64,000 bases of DNA, from positions 1-64,000 of the forward strand of contig JANNZY010000081.1 in the NCBI GenBank assembly GCA_031410915.1, given 5' to 3'. The notes below the pieces were generated by a model. It was given only the letters and a program-made list of their open reading frames with translations. It did no database searches and had not been told where the DNA came from. Position numbers and translations under genes: made by a program. This stretch comes from WLMZ01 sp031410915. GTDB taxonomy: Bacteria; Actinomycetota; Acidimicrobiia; Acidimicrobiales; Ilumatobacteraceae. Position 1 is the stretch's first letter. Each line of letters opens with the position of its first letter. This document shows positions 25,586 through 33,742 of this stretch, one piece after another.

Positions 25586-26455
25586 TCACGACGCTTCGCT
25601 GGCCGCCTCAGCGAGCTGGACGACGGCGGCGCGCTCGCGAGCGCGATCGGCCCGCGCGCAGCGGTCGAGGAAGTCGCCGAACAGCCGGTTGAACGTCGAG
25701 GCGTGCTCGACCATCAGCCCGTGCGCAGCACCGGAGATGACGGCCAGCTCAGCGTTCGGGATGCGCTCGGCCAACTCCTCGGCGTCGCCGCGCGGCGTGA
25801 GGATGTCCTGGTTGCCGACCAACACGAGCGTCGGCACGGCCAGCGTCGCGAGCTGATCGGCGAGCGAGTCGTCGGTGGCGAGAATGGCTCGGACCTGGGC
25901 GACGAACGCATGCGCCGGACGGCCGAGCGCGAGCGGACCGAACCAGCCGATCATCGGCCAGACACGGCGGAACGAACGCGGGCCGATCACCCAGCGTGCA
26001 GCTTCGCCCGCCATCGCGCCCATGCCGCGTTCGGTGGCCAGTGAGGCCCATTCCTCGAGCAACTCGCGCCGCCACGGGTGATGTCGGCAGGCGGTGCAGG
26101 CAAGTGTGAGCGACCGAACCCGATCCGGGTGCTTCAGCGCGAGCACCTGGCTGATCGCACCACCCATCGACGCGCCGATCACGTGCGCGGAGTCGAAACC
26201 CGCGTGGTCGAGCACCGCAATCGCGTCGTCGGCCATCTGCTCCAACGAGTAGGCGCCGAACGGCTTGTCGCTGCGACCGGCCCCGCGGTTGTCCAGCGCG
26301 ATCGTTCGATAGCGCGGGGCGAGCACGATGCGCTGCAGGTCCCAGCCGTGCTTGTCGGTGCCGAGTCCTTGGATCATCAGCACGGGCGGTCCGCTGCGAC
26401 GGCCGACGGCCTCGTAATGCAGACGGATTCCGTCGCTTGCCCGCGCGTACGTCAT
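25586..26455 (-). CDS. Alpha/beta hydrolase
   Basis: A 289-residue alpha/beta hydrolase fold protein. The oxyanion region is PVLMIQGLGTDKHGW. The nucleophile elbow is VIGASMGGAISQV, with Ser in GASMGG. The acid is in LVLVGNQDILTP and the His is in VISGAAHGLMVE. This resembles esterases and 3-oxoadipate enol-lactonase-like enzymes; the substrate is unknown. The ATG at 26455 is one nucleotide after the stop of the acyltransferase-like gene. It is therefore the third gene of an operon epimerase - acyltransferase-like - hydrolase. Confidence 0.85.
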   Translation of the reverse strand: MTYARASDGIRLHYEAVGRRSGPPVLMIQGLGTDKHGWDLQRIVLAPRYRTIALDNRGAGRSDKPFGAYSLEQMADDAIAVLDHAGFDSAHVIGASMGGAISQVLALKHPDRVRSLTLACTACRHHPWRRELLEEWASLATERGMGAMAGEAARWVIGPRSFRRVWPMIGWFGPLALGRPAHAFVAQVRAILATDDSLADQLATLAVPTLVLVGNQDILTPRGDAEELAERIPNAELAVISGAAHGLMVEHASTFNRLFGDFLDRCARADRARERAAVVQLAEAASEAS

Positions 26456-26456
26456 G

Positions 26457-27224
26457 TCAGCCTTCCGCGATCCAACCGAGCACACCGAGACCCGTCCGGT
26501 TGCCACCGAGTTCGTCGAGCAGGTCCTGCATCGCGCGCTGGGCCTGCTCGGCCAGTTCGACCTCGGCCAGCGGGCCGCGCCGCGCTCGCTTCGGCAGCAG
26601 CCGGGGTGCGATCTCGACGCGGGCCTGGCGACCGATCATCGTGTTCATCGTTGCCGCGACGTGCACGGGCACGTGCTCGCGCAGGGCCGGCTCGATCAGC
26701 GTCGGGTCGACGGTGCCCGCCTGGCGTGGGTTGCTCGTCGCTGAGGCACCCACGACGACGATCTCGCCGGCGCGCAACGCGCTGGCGATCTCACCGGGAT
26801 GGGCCAAGATTCCGCCGGCACGTCGCATCCAGGGGCCGAACGGAACGGTGTCCGGCCGGCCGGCGAAACGAACCGGGCGACCGAGCACATCGCCGATGGC
26901 CCATGACACATACACCGCGGTCATCGCCAAGCGGCGTGTGCTGATCAGCACGAGGGCCGCGCCGCCACCGATGTGCTGCTGGCCGCCGACGGTGACATCC
27001 CAGCGGAGACGGGCGAACGGCTGCAGCGCTTCGACGAAGCGAGTGTCGCGGCCCCACTCGTCGACGGTCGGCCTTGGCCAGACGACGGCGACCGGGCGAG
27101 TTACCGCCTGCACCGCGCGACCGAGCGGTCGCCTCGGCTCGGTGGCCGGTGTCAGCGGGACAACCGTCACCGAGCTCGCATGTTCGGTCGCCTTGCTGGT
27201 GATTTGCTCGCGGCGCGTGCTCAC
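26457..27224 (-). CDS. PlsC/lysophospholipid acyltransferase-like protein lacking HX4D
   Basis: A 255-residue protein related to the actinobacterial acyltransferase found beside a galE2-like gene in Mycobacterium. The order WGRDTRFVEALQPFARLRWD, GGGAALVLIS, FGPWMRRAGGILAHP and HVPVHVAATMNT follows the PlsC fold. Where the catalytic HX4D should be it reads STRRLAMTA, so neither His nor Asp is present, and activity is doubtful. The GTG start overlaps the epimerase stop (GTGA). The first 12 residues (VSTRREQITSK) derive from the dispersed 40-bp element described at 8420. Confidence 0.7.
   Translation of the reverse strand: MSTRREQITSKATEHASSVTVVPLTPATEPRRPLGRAVQAVTRPVAVVWPRPTVDEWGRDTRFVEALQPFARLRWDVTVGGQQHIGGGAALVLISTRRLAMTAVYVSWAIGDVLGRPVRFAGRPDTVPFGPWMRRAGGILAHPGEIASALRAGEIVVVGASATSNPRQAGTVDPTLIEPALREHVPVHVAATMNTMIGRQARVEIAPRLLPKRARRGPLAEVELAEQAQRAMQDLLDELGGNRTGLGVLGWIAEG
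27188..27224 (-). repeat. Copy C of the dispersed intercistronic element, fused in frame to a gene
   Basis: Read on the minus strand it begins GTGAGCACGCGCCGCGAGCA and continues with AATCACCAGCAAG. It overlaps the stop of the epimerase gene. It differs from copies A and B in that the reading frame runs straight on into the acyltransferase-like protein. Confidence 0.5.
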
Positions 27225-28210
27225 GATGCGGCGCTGCCTGTATCGGCCAGGCCGAGTCGCGCAACATGGATCACCGACGGCCACGCGTAGAGGCTGTCGA
27301 TGACCTCCGCAGTCGTCGTCGTCGGAGCGAAGCCGAGCAGATCCTGAGCCCGGCCGCCATCGATGAGCCGGCCGCGATGCAGCATCTCGGCGACGTGGTC
27401 CGGTATCGGGGCGCCGAACAGCACGCTGACGCGACGCGCGATGGCCCACTCCGGGCCGACGAGTGGAATCGGCAGTCGCCGACCGCGCACGATGGCCTGC
27501 CATGCCGTCACGGCCCCGGGTGACGTCACGTTGACCGGGCCGTCCAGCCCGACCCGTGCCGCCGCGACCAGCGCGTGCGCGGCGTCGAAGTCGCGCACCA
27601 CGGCGAATGGAGGATCGGCGAGCACGCTGAACGGCACACCGGGCAGCCGCAACAGCCGGCCGAGCGGGCTGGGCACGTGCGGCCCGACGACCGGTGCCAG
27701 GCGCACGGCGGCGGCGGTGACCCCGACTCGCGTCGCCGCCGTTGCGGCGACCGTTTCGAGCGCGGCGGCGATGTGTCCGAACTCGGACGTCGGATCGATC
27801 ATGGCTGACTCGTCGGGCCGCGTCGGCGAGCCGCGCCGGCGTCCGTAGATCTCGGCCGCGCTGCGGACGACGATGTGCTGCAACGCCGGGCATTCCGCTG
27901 CCGCGCCGAGGATGGACACAGCGGCGGACTCGGTCAATTCGCGTGCCCGCTTGGTGTGGACGCGCGCGTCGGGCTCCCACACGGCGACGTGGATCAGCAC
28001 GTGCGGATCGAAGCGGGTGACGGTGTCCAGCACGCGGCCACGATCCGTCGGATCGATGCGGTGGAATGTCGCCCTGCGCAGTCGGCGGCGCGGGGGATCG
28101 ACATCGATTCCCTCGAGCGAGCCGACCCATGGTTCGGATTCGAGCTGGAGCGCGACGAGTGAGCCGAGCTCACTGCCCATCCCGCTCACCAACACCCGCT
28201 GCCCGCGCAT
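27221..28210 (-). CDS. NAD-dependent epimerase/dehydratase family protein
   Basis: A 329-residue extended SDR protein. The Rossmann motif is RVLVSGMGSELGSLVA, a variant of GxxGxxG. The active-site region HIVVRSAAEIYGRRRG has Tyr but YxxxK is not clear, as in atypical extended SDRs. The C-terminal substrate domain contains GPVNVTSPGAVTAWQA. It resembles the GalE2-type proteins paired with an acyltransferase in mycobacteria. The ATG at 28210 opens the nucleotide-binding strand. The stop overlaps the next gene's GTG. The 239-bp gap to the divergent M23 gene shows short ACCGAGCG repeats but no clear promoter. Confidence 0.8.
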   Translation of the reverse strand: MRGQRVLVSGMGSELGSLVALQLESEPWVGSLEGIDVDPPRRRLRRATFHRIDPTDRGRVLDTVTRFDPHVLIHVAVWEPDARVHTKRARELTESAAVSILGAAAECPALQHIVVRSAAEIYGRRRGSPTRPDESAMIDPTSEFGHIAAALETVAATAATRVGVTAAAVRLAPVVGPHVPSPLGRLLRLPGVPFSVLADPPFAVVRDFDAAHALVAAARVGLDGPVNVTSPGAVTAWQAIVRGRRLPIPLVGPEWAIARRVSVLFGAPIPDHVAEMLHRGRLIDGGRAQDLLGFAPTTTTAEVIDSLYAWPSVIHVARLGLADTGSAAS

Positions 28211-28449
28211 GGTCAGACAGGCTATAGGTCGGTCCGCTGCGCTGTACTGATGGCCGAACAGCTCGCCGAGCGTGGCCAACCGACACCGAGCGACACCGAG
28301 CGACCACCGACGCCCTCGACCTGGAGCAGTCACGGTCCTCGCCATCGGGTCGCAGACGGTGATCGGGGCCGTGACCTGCAGTGTTGCACCAGTTTCTCAA
28401 GGGGTTTCCGTCGACCGCCGATACCTCTCCTGGCGAAAGGAGACGGCCC

Positions 28450-30312
28450 GTGCAGGCTGTTGGGGCCAACTCAACTCGAGATCGCGCCCGTTGTACGCGG
28501 TTGCGGCAGCGTGTGCAGGTCGTCGTCGCCGTCGGCGTGGCAGCGGTGGCCGGTCTCGTCGCGCTCGCCCCGACGGCCGGCACCGCAGCCTCGACGGTGC
28601 CCGGCGCAGTCGCTGCTGCAACGACCACATCGTCGACGATTCCCGGTCCGGTCCTCGGCCTGGCGCAGTTCCCCGTGCAGGGCAAGTGTTCGTTCGTCGA
28701 CTCCTACGGTGCGCCACGCTCGGGTGGTCGGCTGCACGAAGGCGTCGACATCATCGCCAAGTCCGGCCAGTACGTGTACGCGGTCAATGCCGGCACGCTG
28801 ACGAAGAAGTACGTCGATCAGCCGGGGTCACTGTCGGGCAATGGCTGGCGCTTGACGACGAGTGACGGCACGTACTACTTCTACGCCCACTTCTCCGGCT
28901 TCGCGCCCGGGCTGACCGTCGGTGACAAGGTGATGCCCGGCCAGATCATCGGCTACGTCGGCGAGACCGGCAACGCCGGGACGCCGCACCTGCACTTCGA
29001 GATCCACCCCGGTGGCGCCAACCCCGTCAACCCGACGCAGAGCGTCAAGGCGATCGACGCCTGCTCGGTCACCACCACCGCACCCGTGCAGACCGAGTCG
29101 CGCGCCGCGCCGACCGCGGGTCTGGCCACGGCCGTTCGTGGGTCGACGTCGGTTCCGGCTGTGCCGACCACAGCGCCGGCGCCCACGGTCCCGGCGACCG
29201 GTCCGGCCACGACCGCACCAGCGACGCCGGCCACGCCCGCGCCCGCGCCCGCGTCCACGGTCCCCCCGACCACGGTGCCGGCCAGCACCGGCGCCGACAA
29301 GGCGTGGGCGTTCATCGAGCCCGTCGTCGTGTTCAACGGTACATCTCCGTCGTCCGTGCGAGCTGGCGTCACGGCGAAGATCAAGATCGCCGGAACCGGC
29401 ATCGCGCCGGCGACTACGGGCGTGATGGTCCGCCTGTCGGCCACGGTGACGGCTGCCGGCAGCCTGGTCGTGCATCCGTGCGGCACCCCGGCCCCAGTGG
29501 CGACCACCCTCTTCGTCGAGCCGGGCACGATGGGCATCACCACCGCGCCGGTCGCCGTGGTCAATGGCGAGGTCTGCATCACGTCGTCCACCAACGCGAG
29601 CGCCAAGGTCACGGTGATCGCGCAGCTCGGCGCGTCGGGCACCGGCCCGGTCGCGATGCAGCCGATCCGCTCGTTGGATTCGCGCACGACGGGCAAGCTC
29701 ACAGCGAACTCGGTGACGTCGCTCGCGCCGTCAACGTTCGGCGCCACCGCCGGAACGACGAAGGCCGTGACGGCGACGTTCACCATCGTCGATCCGAGCG
29801 CGGCCGGAACGCTGTCGGTCGGCCCGTGCGGCGCAACGGCGCTGAAGGCGCCCTTCAACAAGATCTCGGTTGGCGCGTTCAGTGCCACGGTTCCGGTCTC
29901 GGACACCGGGCTGTGCGTGTCGTCCACCGTGGCCACTCATGTCGTCGTCGACATCGATGCGGTCTGGAACACCGGCGCCCCCGTCATCGTGCCGGTCGCC
30001 ACGTACCGCGCCGTCGACTCACGCAACTCGGGCCAGCCGGTCCACGTGACAGCCGTATCGGTCACGGTTGCGGCGACAGCGAGTGGGGCCAAGGCCACCA
30101 TCGCAATGGTCAACCTCACCGTCCTCGGCGGTAGTGGCGGGGCGTCCGTCTCGGTCTGGAACTGTGGCGCCCAGCCGGCATCGGCCGTCGGCGTCGTGGC
30201 ACCCGGCGCGAAGGCGACCTTCACCGTGGTGACGGCGCTGACCGACGGCACGCTGTGCATCGCGTCGAACCAACCCGCTGACGTCCTCGTCGACGTCGCC
30301 GCCGTCCTGTAG
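28450..30312 (+). CDS. Secreted M23 family metallopeptidase with repeated C-terminal domains
   Basis: A 620-residue exported protein. The N-terminus has Arg residues and a hydrophobic signal core (VVVAVGVAAVAGLVALAP). The M23 (LytM-type) zinc endopeptidase domain spans about residues 75-215, with HxxxD in RLHEGVDII (His near 96) and HLHFEIHP (His near 180 and 182). Such enzymes cut peptidoglycan cross-links. A Pro/Ala/Thr linker (about 220-285) leads to about three related beta domains, each with a Cys pair (VVHPCGTPAP...GEVCITS; SVGPCGATAL...GLCVSS; SVWNCGAQPA...GTLCIAS). The GTG at 28450 is preferred because AAAGGAGA precedes it. Confidence 0.85.
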   Translation: MQAVGANSTRDRARCTRLRQRVQVVVAVGVAAVAGLVALAPTAGTAASTVPGAVAAATTTSSTIPGPVLGLAQFPVQGKCSFVDSYGAPRSGGRLHEGVDIIAKSGQYVYAVNAGTLTKKYVDQPGSLSGNGWRLTTSDGTYYFYAHFSGFAPGLTVGDKVMPGQIIGYVGETGNAGTPHLHFEIHPGGANPVNPTQSVKAIDACSVTTTAPVQTESRAAPTAGLATAVRGSTSVPAVPTTAPAPTVPATGPATTAPATPATPAPAPASTVPPTTVPASTGADKAWAFIEPVVVFNGTSPSSVRAGVTAKIKIAGTGIAPATTGVMVRLSATVTAAGSLVVHPCGTPAPVATTLFVEPGTMGITTAPVAVVNGEVCITSSTNASAKVTVIAQLGASGTGPVAMQPIRSLDSRTTGKLTANSVTSLAPSTFGATAGTTKAVTATFTIVDPSAAGTLSVGPCGATALKAPFNKISVGAFSATVPVSDTGLCVSSTVATHVVVDIDAVWNTGAPVIVPVATYRAVDSRNSGQPVHVTAVSVTVAATASGAKATIAMVNLTVLGGSGGASVSVWNCGAQPASAVGVVAPGAKATFTVVTALTDGTLCIASNQPADVLVDVAAVL

Positions 30313-30360
30313 TTGCCGCGGCCGCACGCACCCGCGCCCGGCCCAGCGCGCCCAGCGCCC

Positions 30361-30625
30361 ACGCGTGTGCAGTGCGTGCACCCTGCGCCACAATCCACCC
30401 ACGCGTGTGCAGTGCGTGCGCGCCCTGCAACCGTCTGTCCACGCGTGTGCGACCCGTGCGCCGACCGGCATCTTGGCCACGCGTGTGCAGTGCGTGCGCC
30501 CCCTGCAACCGTCCGTCCGCGCATGTCCGGTTCGTGCGCCCCCTGCAACCGTCCGCCCACGCGTCAACGATCCACCCACGCGTGTGCGACTCGTGCGTCA
30601 ACGATCCGCCCACGCGTGTGCGACG
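30361..30625. repeat. Degenerate tandem array with a 40-bp period (ACGCGTGTGC units)
   Basis: ACGCGTGTGC or a close variant recurs at 30361, 30401, 30441, 30479, 30519 (diverged), 30559 (truncated), 30578 and 30612. The first six are spaced 38-41 bp; the last ones are shorter. Full units read ACGCGTGTGCAGTGCGTGCG followed by CCCCCTGCAACCGTCCGTCC. The array fills the 333-bp space between the convergent M23 and DUF2510 genes. No gene is supported here, although the repeats create Arg-rich open frames on both strands. Confidence 0.8.
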
Positions 30626-30645
30626 AAGTACGACGAAGTGTGGGG

Positions 30646-31503
30646 TCAGCCGAGGCCGCGGGAGTCTTGCTTGAGCGCGGTGTCGACAGAGAGCGCGCTC
30701 GCAACGGCGAGTGACAGCAGCGGCTGGGCGAGTTGGGTGTGGAACTGCACGACGTAGTTGTCAGCCGTCGTGAACAAGGTCTTGGCCACGCCCTCGAACG
30801 TCTTCGTGATCCGGGCGACCTCCTGGCCGGTGTGATCCTCGATGCGGAAGTTCCACGCCCGCCAGTTCTCCGCCTTGATCGCGCCAACGGTGTAGCCGCC
30901 GGCCTGCAGGCTGAAGTGGATCTTGCCGAACACGTTGTCCTGCACGATGCGACCGATCTCGGTCCCCGCAGCGTCGGCCACGATCACGGTGGACTTCATG
31001 ACCTTTGCCGGCCGCGTGATCTGCAGCACGACCGCGCCACTGTTGTCGGTGATCGACAACTTGTGGGTCAGGTACTGGTCGAGGTTGCTGACGAGCCGCA
31101 GCACCTTCTTCGCCGCCGACTGGCCGACCTGGTTGACCGCCGCCAGTTGCTGGCCCTGCGCGTTGAAGACGCTGTACTGGTTGTTGAGCTCGATCAGCTT
31201 TGCCTTCTGGTTGACGATCAGAATCGGCTCGCTGAAGATGCTGCCCCCGCCTTGGAACGCCGCGCCGGTCACGCCTGCGCCGCGGTAGCCGGTGCCCGAG
31301 ATCTGCTGCGCGATCTTGGTCGGATCGCCCTCGTTGCCGATCGTGAGCGCGCTGTCGACACGGTCGAGACCCTTTGGCTGCAACGGATCGACAGCCGACA
31401 CGCCGTTGTCGCTGACGTGCTCGGTCCAGTTGGCACCATCCCAGTAGCGCAACTGATGGCGGGTCGTGGGGTCTGGGTACCAGTTCGCGGGCGTGGTGCT
31501 CAC
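30646..31503 (-). CDS. DUF2510 plus LURP-one/scramblase-like domain protein
   Basis: A 285-residue protein. The N-terminal WYPDPTTRHQLRYWDGANWTE is a DUF2510 module, common in actinobacterial envelope proteins. From about residue 85 on, a 12-strand LURP-one-related (Tubby/scramblase-like) barrel is suggested by FSEPILIVNQKAKLIELNNQ, YSVFNAQGQQLAAV, LSITDNSGAVVLQITRP and RIEDHTGQEVARITKTFEG. There is no signal peptide. Such proteins are thought to bind lipid; bacterial roles are unknown. The GTG start overlaps the stop of the mini-ORF upstream (GTGA). Confidence 0.8.
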   Translation of the reverse strand: MSTTPANWYPDPTTRHQLRYWDGANWTEHVSDNGVSAVDPLQPKGLDRVDSALTIGNEGDPTKIAQQISGTGYRGAGVTGAAFQGGGSIFSEPILIVNQKAKLIELNNQYSVFNAQGQQLAAVNQVGQSAAKKVLRLVSNLDQYLTHKLSITDNSGAVVLQITRPAKVMKSTVIVADAAGTEIGRIVQDNVFGKIHFSLQAGGYTVGAIKAENWRAWNFRIEDHTGQEVARITKTFEGVAKTLFTTADNYVVQFHTQLAQPLLSLAVASALSVDTALKQDSRGLG

Positions 31504-31601
31504 GAGTGCACCAGCCAGAAATGCGGTCCAGCCAAGACATCGGTCACGCGCACTTGAGTGCTTCGCCTGTGGCTGGTGATTCGCTCGCTTCGCTCACTCA
31601 T
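31500..31601 (-). CDS. Candidate 33-residue leader peptide before the DUF2510/LURP gene
   Basis: ATG at 31601 opens a frame MSERSERITSHRRSTQVRV and so on, ending at a TGA (31502-31500) that overlaps the GTG of the DUF2510/LURP gene. It begins 10 bp after the stop of the UspA-UbiB gene. Length, start peptide and GTGA exit match the mini-ORF between mshA and the YbjN-like gene, although the genes on either side are unrelated. Confidence 0.35.
   Translation of the reverse strand: MSERSERITSHRRSTQVRVTDVLAGPHFWLVHS
31562..31601 (-). repeat. Copy B of the dispersed 40-bp intercistronic element
   Basis: On the minus strand it begins ATGAGTGAGCGAAGCGAGCG and continues with AATCACCAGCCACAGGCGAA. It lies between the end of the UspA-UbiB gene and the DUF2510/LURP gene and forms the first 13 codons of the mini-ORF there. 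It is the copy most similar to copy A at 8420. Confidence 0.6.
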
Positions 31602-31611
31602 GGGCCCGAGG

Positions 31612-33702
31612 TTAGCTCTGCTTGGAGCGGTCGGACCGGCGCATCGCCAGCGTGGCGTCACCGACCGCGGAGGCTGCCAGCGCCGCGCCGAACGCACCGA
31701 GCGCGGCAGAGGCCCACTTCGGCGTGCGATGCGACGTGACCGCGATCGCCGCGCCGAGGATCGCCATGCCGCCCGAAAAGCCCAACGACACGGCTCGGCC
31801 GGCGCGGGTGACGGACCGTTCGATCTGCTCCGACGAGAACCCGATCTGCAACCGCTGGCCCGGCCGCGCGCCGATTGCGACTGCGCCCGCCTCGATGATC
31901 GTGTCCAACCCCCGGCGCAGCTTCTCGAACTCGTACATCCACGTCGCCGGATCGACCCGCTCCGTTGCCCGGGCCATGGTCTCGCGTAGGTACAGGCGGC
32001 GGGCTTCGGCGAACAGATCCTGATCTGGCGCGAGATCGGTCACCGTCAACTGCACCTGGCTCATTGCCTTCGCGACCAAGGCCAGACCCACCGGCAGCTC
32101 GACGTGGTAACGCAGCGCGATCTGGGTCATCTGCTCCAGCAGGGGTCCGACCTCGAGGTCGGCCAATGATGCGCCCTTGACGGCCGTCGCCAGGTCGCTC
32201 AGCGCGCCGCCGAGACCCTCGACATCGACCGGGCCGTTGGCGAATCGCGTGCTGCTCGACTGACCGAGGTTCAACAGCAGGTCGGCCAAGAACGCGCCGT
32301 CACCTTGCCAGAACGCGAGCAGCAACATCATCAGCTGATGACGGGTCGAAGCGTCCAGCTCGCCGACCATGCCGAGATCGATCAGCCACAGCCGGTCGTC
32401 GGCCCACATCAGATTGCCCGGGTGCGGGTCAGCGTGGAAGAAGCCAGCTCCGAGCACCTGATGGAAGAACGAGGCGAGCAACTCGCGCGCCGCTGCGGTG
32501 CGTTCGTCGCTGAACGGCGCTTCGTCGACGGGCACCCCCACGACTTCGTCCATCACGAGCAGGCGGGCGGTGGACATCTGGCGGTGGCAGCGCGGCACAC
32601 CGATCATGCGATAGCGGGCGACGACCGTGGCCATTCGCTCCAGGTTCGTTGCCTCGCGGCGAAAGTCCAGCTCGGCACGCAGCGACATCGCCAACTGATC
32701 CACCATCCCGACGACGTCGATCACGCTGCGCAAACGCTTGCTGCGCGCGGCCATGCGAGCCAAGCTGGCAAGCACTTCCAGGTCGCGCTCGATGACGGCG
32801 GCGGCGCTGGGCCGCTGCACCTTGACGACGACTCGTGTGCCGTCGACGAGCCGGGCGCGATGCACCTGCCCGATCGTGCCCGCGGCCAGCGGCTGCGGAT
32901 CGATCTCGGCGAACGCGTCGTCCCACGGCACCCCGAGCTCGCGCTCCATCGCCGTCACCACGTCGGCCTCGATCAGCGGCGGGACTGCGGATCGGAGGTG
33001 GCTGAGCTCGTCGATGTACTCGGCCCGCAACAGATCGGGGCGGGTCGACATCACCTGGCCGAGCTTGCAGAACGTCGGGCCGAGCTGTTCCAACGTCTGG
33101 CGCAGCCGAACCGCATTGCGCCGCGCGGTCTCACCCTCGCCCGGATCGCGCAGGATCTCATGGATCCGGTTGCGGACGAAGATGCGACCGATCTCCACGG
33201 CGCGTGCGGTGCGTCGGAAGTTGGGTTGATCGTCGGCCTCGTCAACGGAATCAGCCGGAGCGAGTTCGTTGGACTGGACCACGATCGTGGTGCAGCGCGA
33301 GCGATGCGTCACTCGGTTGGCCACGTTGCTGAGCAAGAACTCCGTGCGGCCCTGCATCCCTGCGTTGCCGACCACGAGCACGTCGGCTCGCTCGGTCTCG
33401 GCGGCATCGACGATCGCCATTGCGATGTCATCGCCGATCGCGACCCGCGCCGACACCCGACCACGCATCGATTCGACTTCGCCGGTCAACAGGTCGAGCA
33501 GGTTCTGGCGACGCTCCTCGTCGATTGCAGATGGTGCGACCAGCACGACGATCAGCTCGGCCTGGTGCTGCACCGCCAGCCGCTCGGCCCAGCGCACCGC
33601 CCGATCGCCGCCCGCGGCGCGGTCGGTGGCGACGACGACTCGCCGGACATCGACATCCGAGTCGCCCTGCACAGTGGCCTGATCGACTGCTCGCGAGTGC
33701 AT
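31612..33702 (-). CDS. UspA domain fused to ABC1/UbiB family kinase-like protein
   Basis: A 696-residue fusion. Residues 20-145 are a universal stress protein domain (RRVVVATDRAAGGDRAVRWA; DVLVVGNAGMQGRTEFLLSN). Residues about 165-600 are an ABC1/UbiB atypical kinase, with KxGQ in FCKLGQVMSTRPDLLR, an A-rich loop AAGTIGQVHRA, VVKVQRP, HADPHPGNLMW and LIDLGMVG. Hydrophobic segments near the C-terminus (GFSGGMAILGAAIAV; ALGAFGAALAASAV) suggest membrane contact. UbiB proteins act as ATPases that help isoprenoid quinone or lipid handling. GGGAGG precedes the ATG. It is divergent from the FHA-cyclase gene with 40 bp between the starts. Confidence 0.88.
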   Translation of the reverse strand: MHSRAVDQATVQGDSDVDVRRVVVATDRAAGGDRAVRWAERLAVQHQAELIVVLVAPSAIDEERRQNLLDLLTGEVESMRGRVSARVAIGDDIAMAIVDAAETERADVLVVGNAGMQGRTEFLLSNVANRVTHRSRCTTIVVQSNELAPADSVDEADDQPNFRRTARAVEIGRIFVRNRIHEILRDPGEGETARRNAVRLRQTLEQLGPTFCKLGQVMSTRPDLLRAEYIDELSHLRSAVPPLIEADVVTAMERELGVPWDDAFAEIDPQPLAAGTIGQVHRARLVDGTRVVVKVQRPSAAAVIERDLEVLASLARMAARSKRLRSVIDVVGMVDQLAMSLRAELDFRREATNLERMATVVARYRMIGVPRCHRQMSTARLLVMDEVVGVPVDEAPFSDERTAAARELLASFFHQVLGAGFFHADPHPGNLMWADDRLWLIDLGMVGELDASTRHQLMMLLLAFWQGDGAFLADLLLNLGQSSSTRFANGPVDVEGLGGALSDLATAVKGASLADLEVGPLLEQMTQIALRYHVELPVGLALVAKAMSQVQLTVTDLAPDQDLFAEARRLYLRETMARATERVDPATWMYEFEKLRRGLDTIIEAGAVAIGARPGQRLQIGFSSEQIERSVTRAGRAVSLGFSGGMAILGAAIAVTSHRTPKWASAALGAFGAALAASAVGDATLAMRRSDRSKQS

Positions 33703-33742
33703 GTGCCTCCCTAGGCTGGCCGGCGGAGGTGGTGAGCAGGTC

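Noticed and set aside
30019..30620. Repetitive Arg/Thr/His-rich frames across the 40-bp array
   Set aside because: The frames arise from the repeat unit itself and overlap the end of the M23 gene in antisense.
30361..30625. CRISPR array
   Set aside because: The units are degenerate throughout, without conserved repeats separated by unique spacers, and no cas gene is present.
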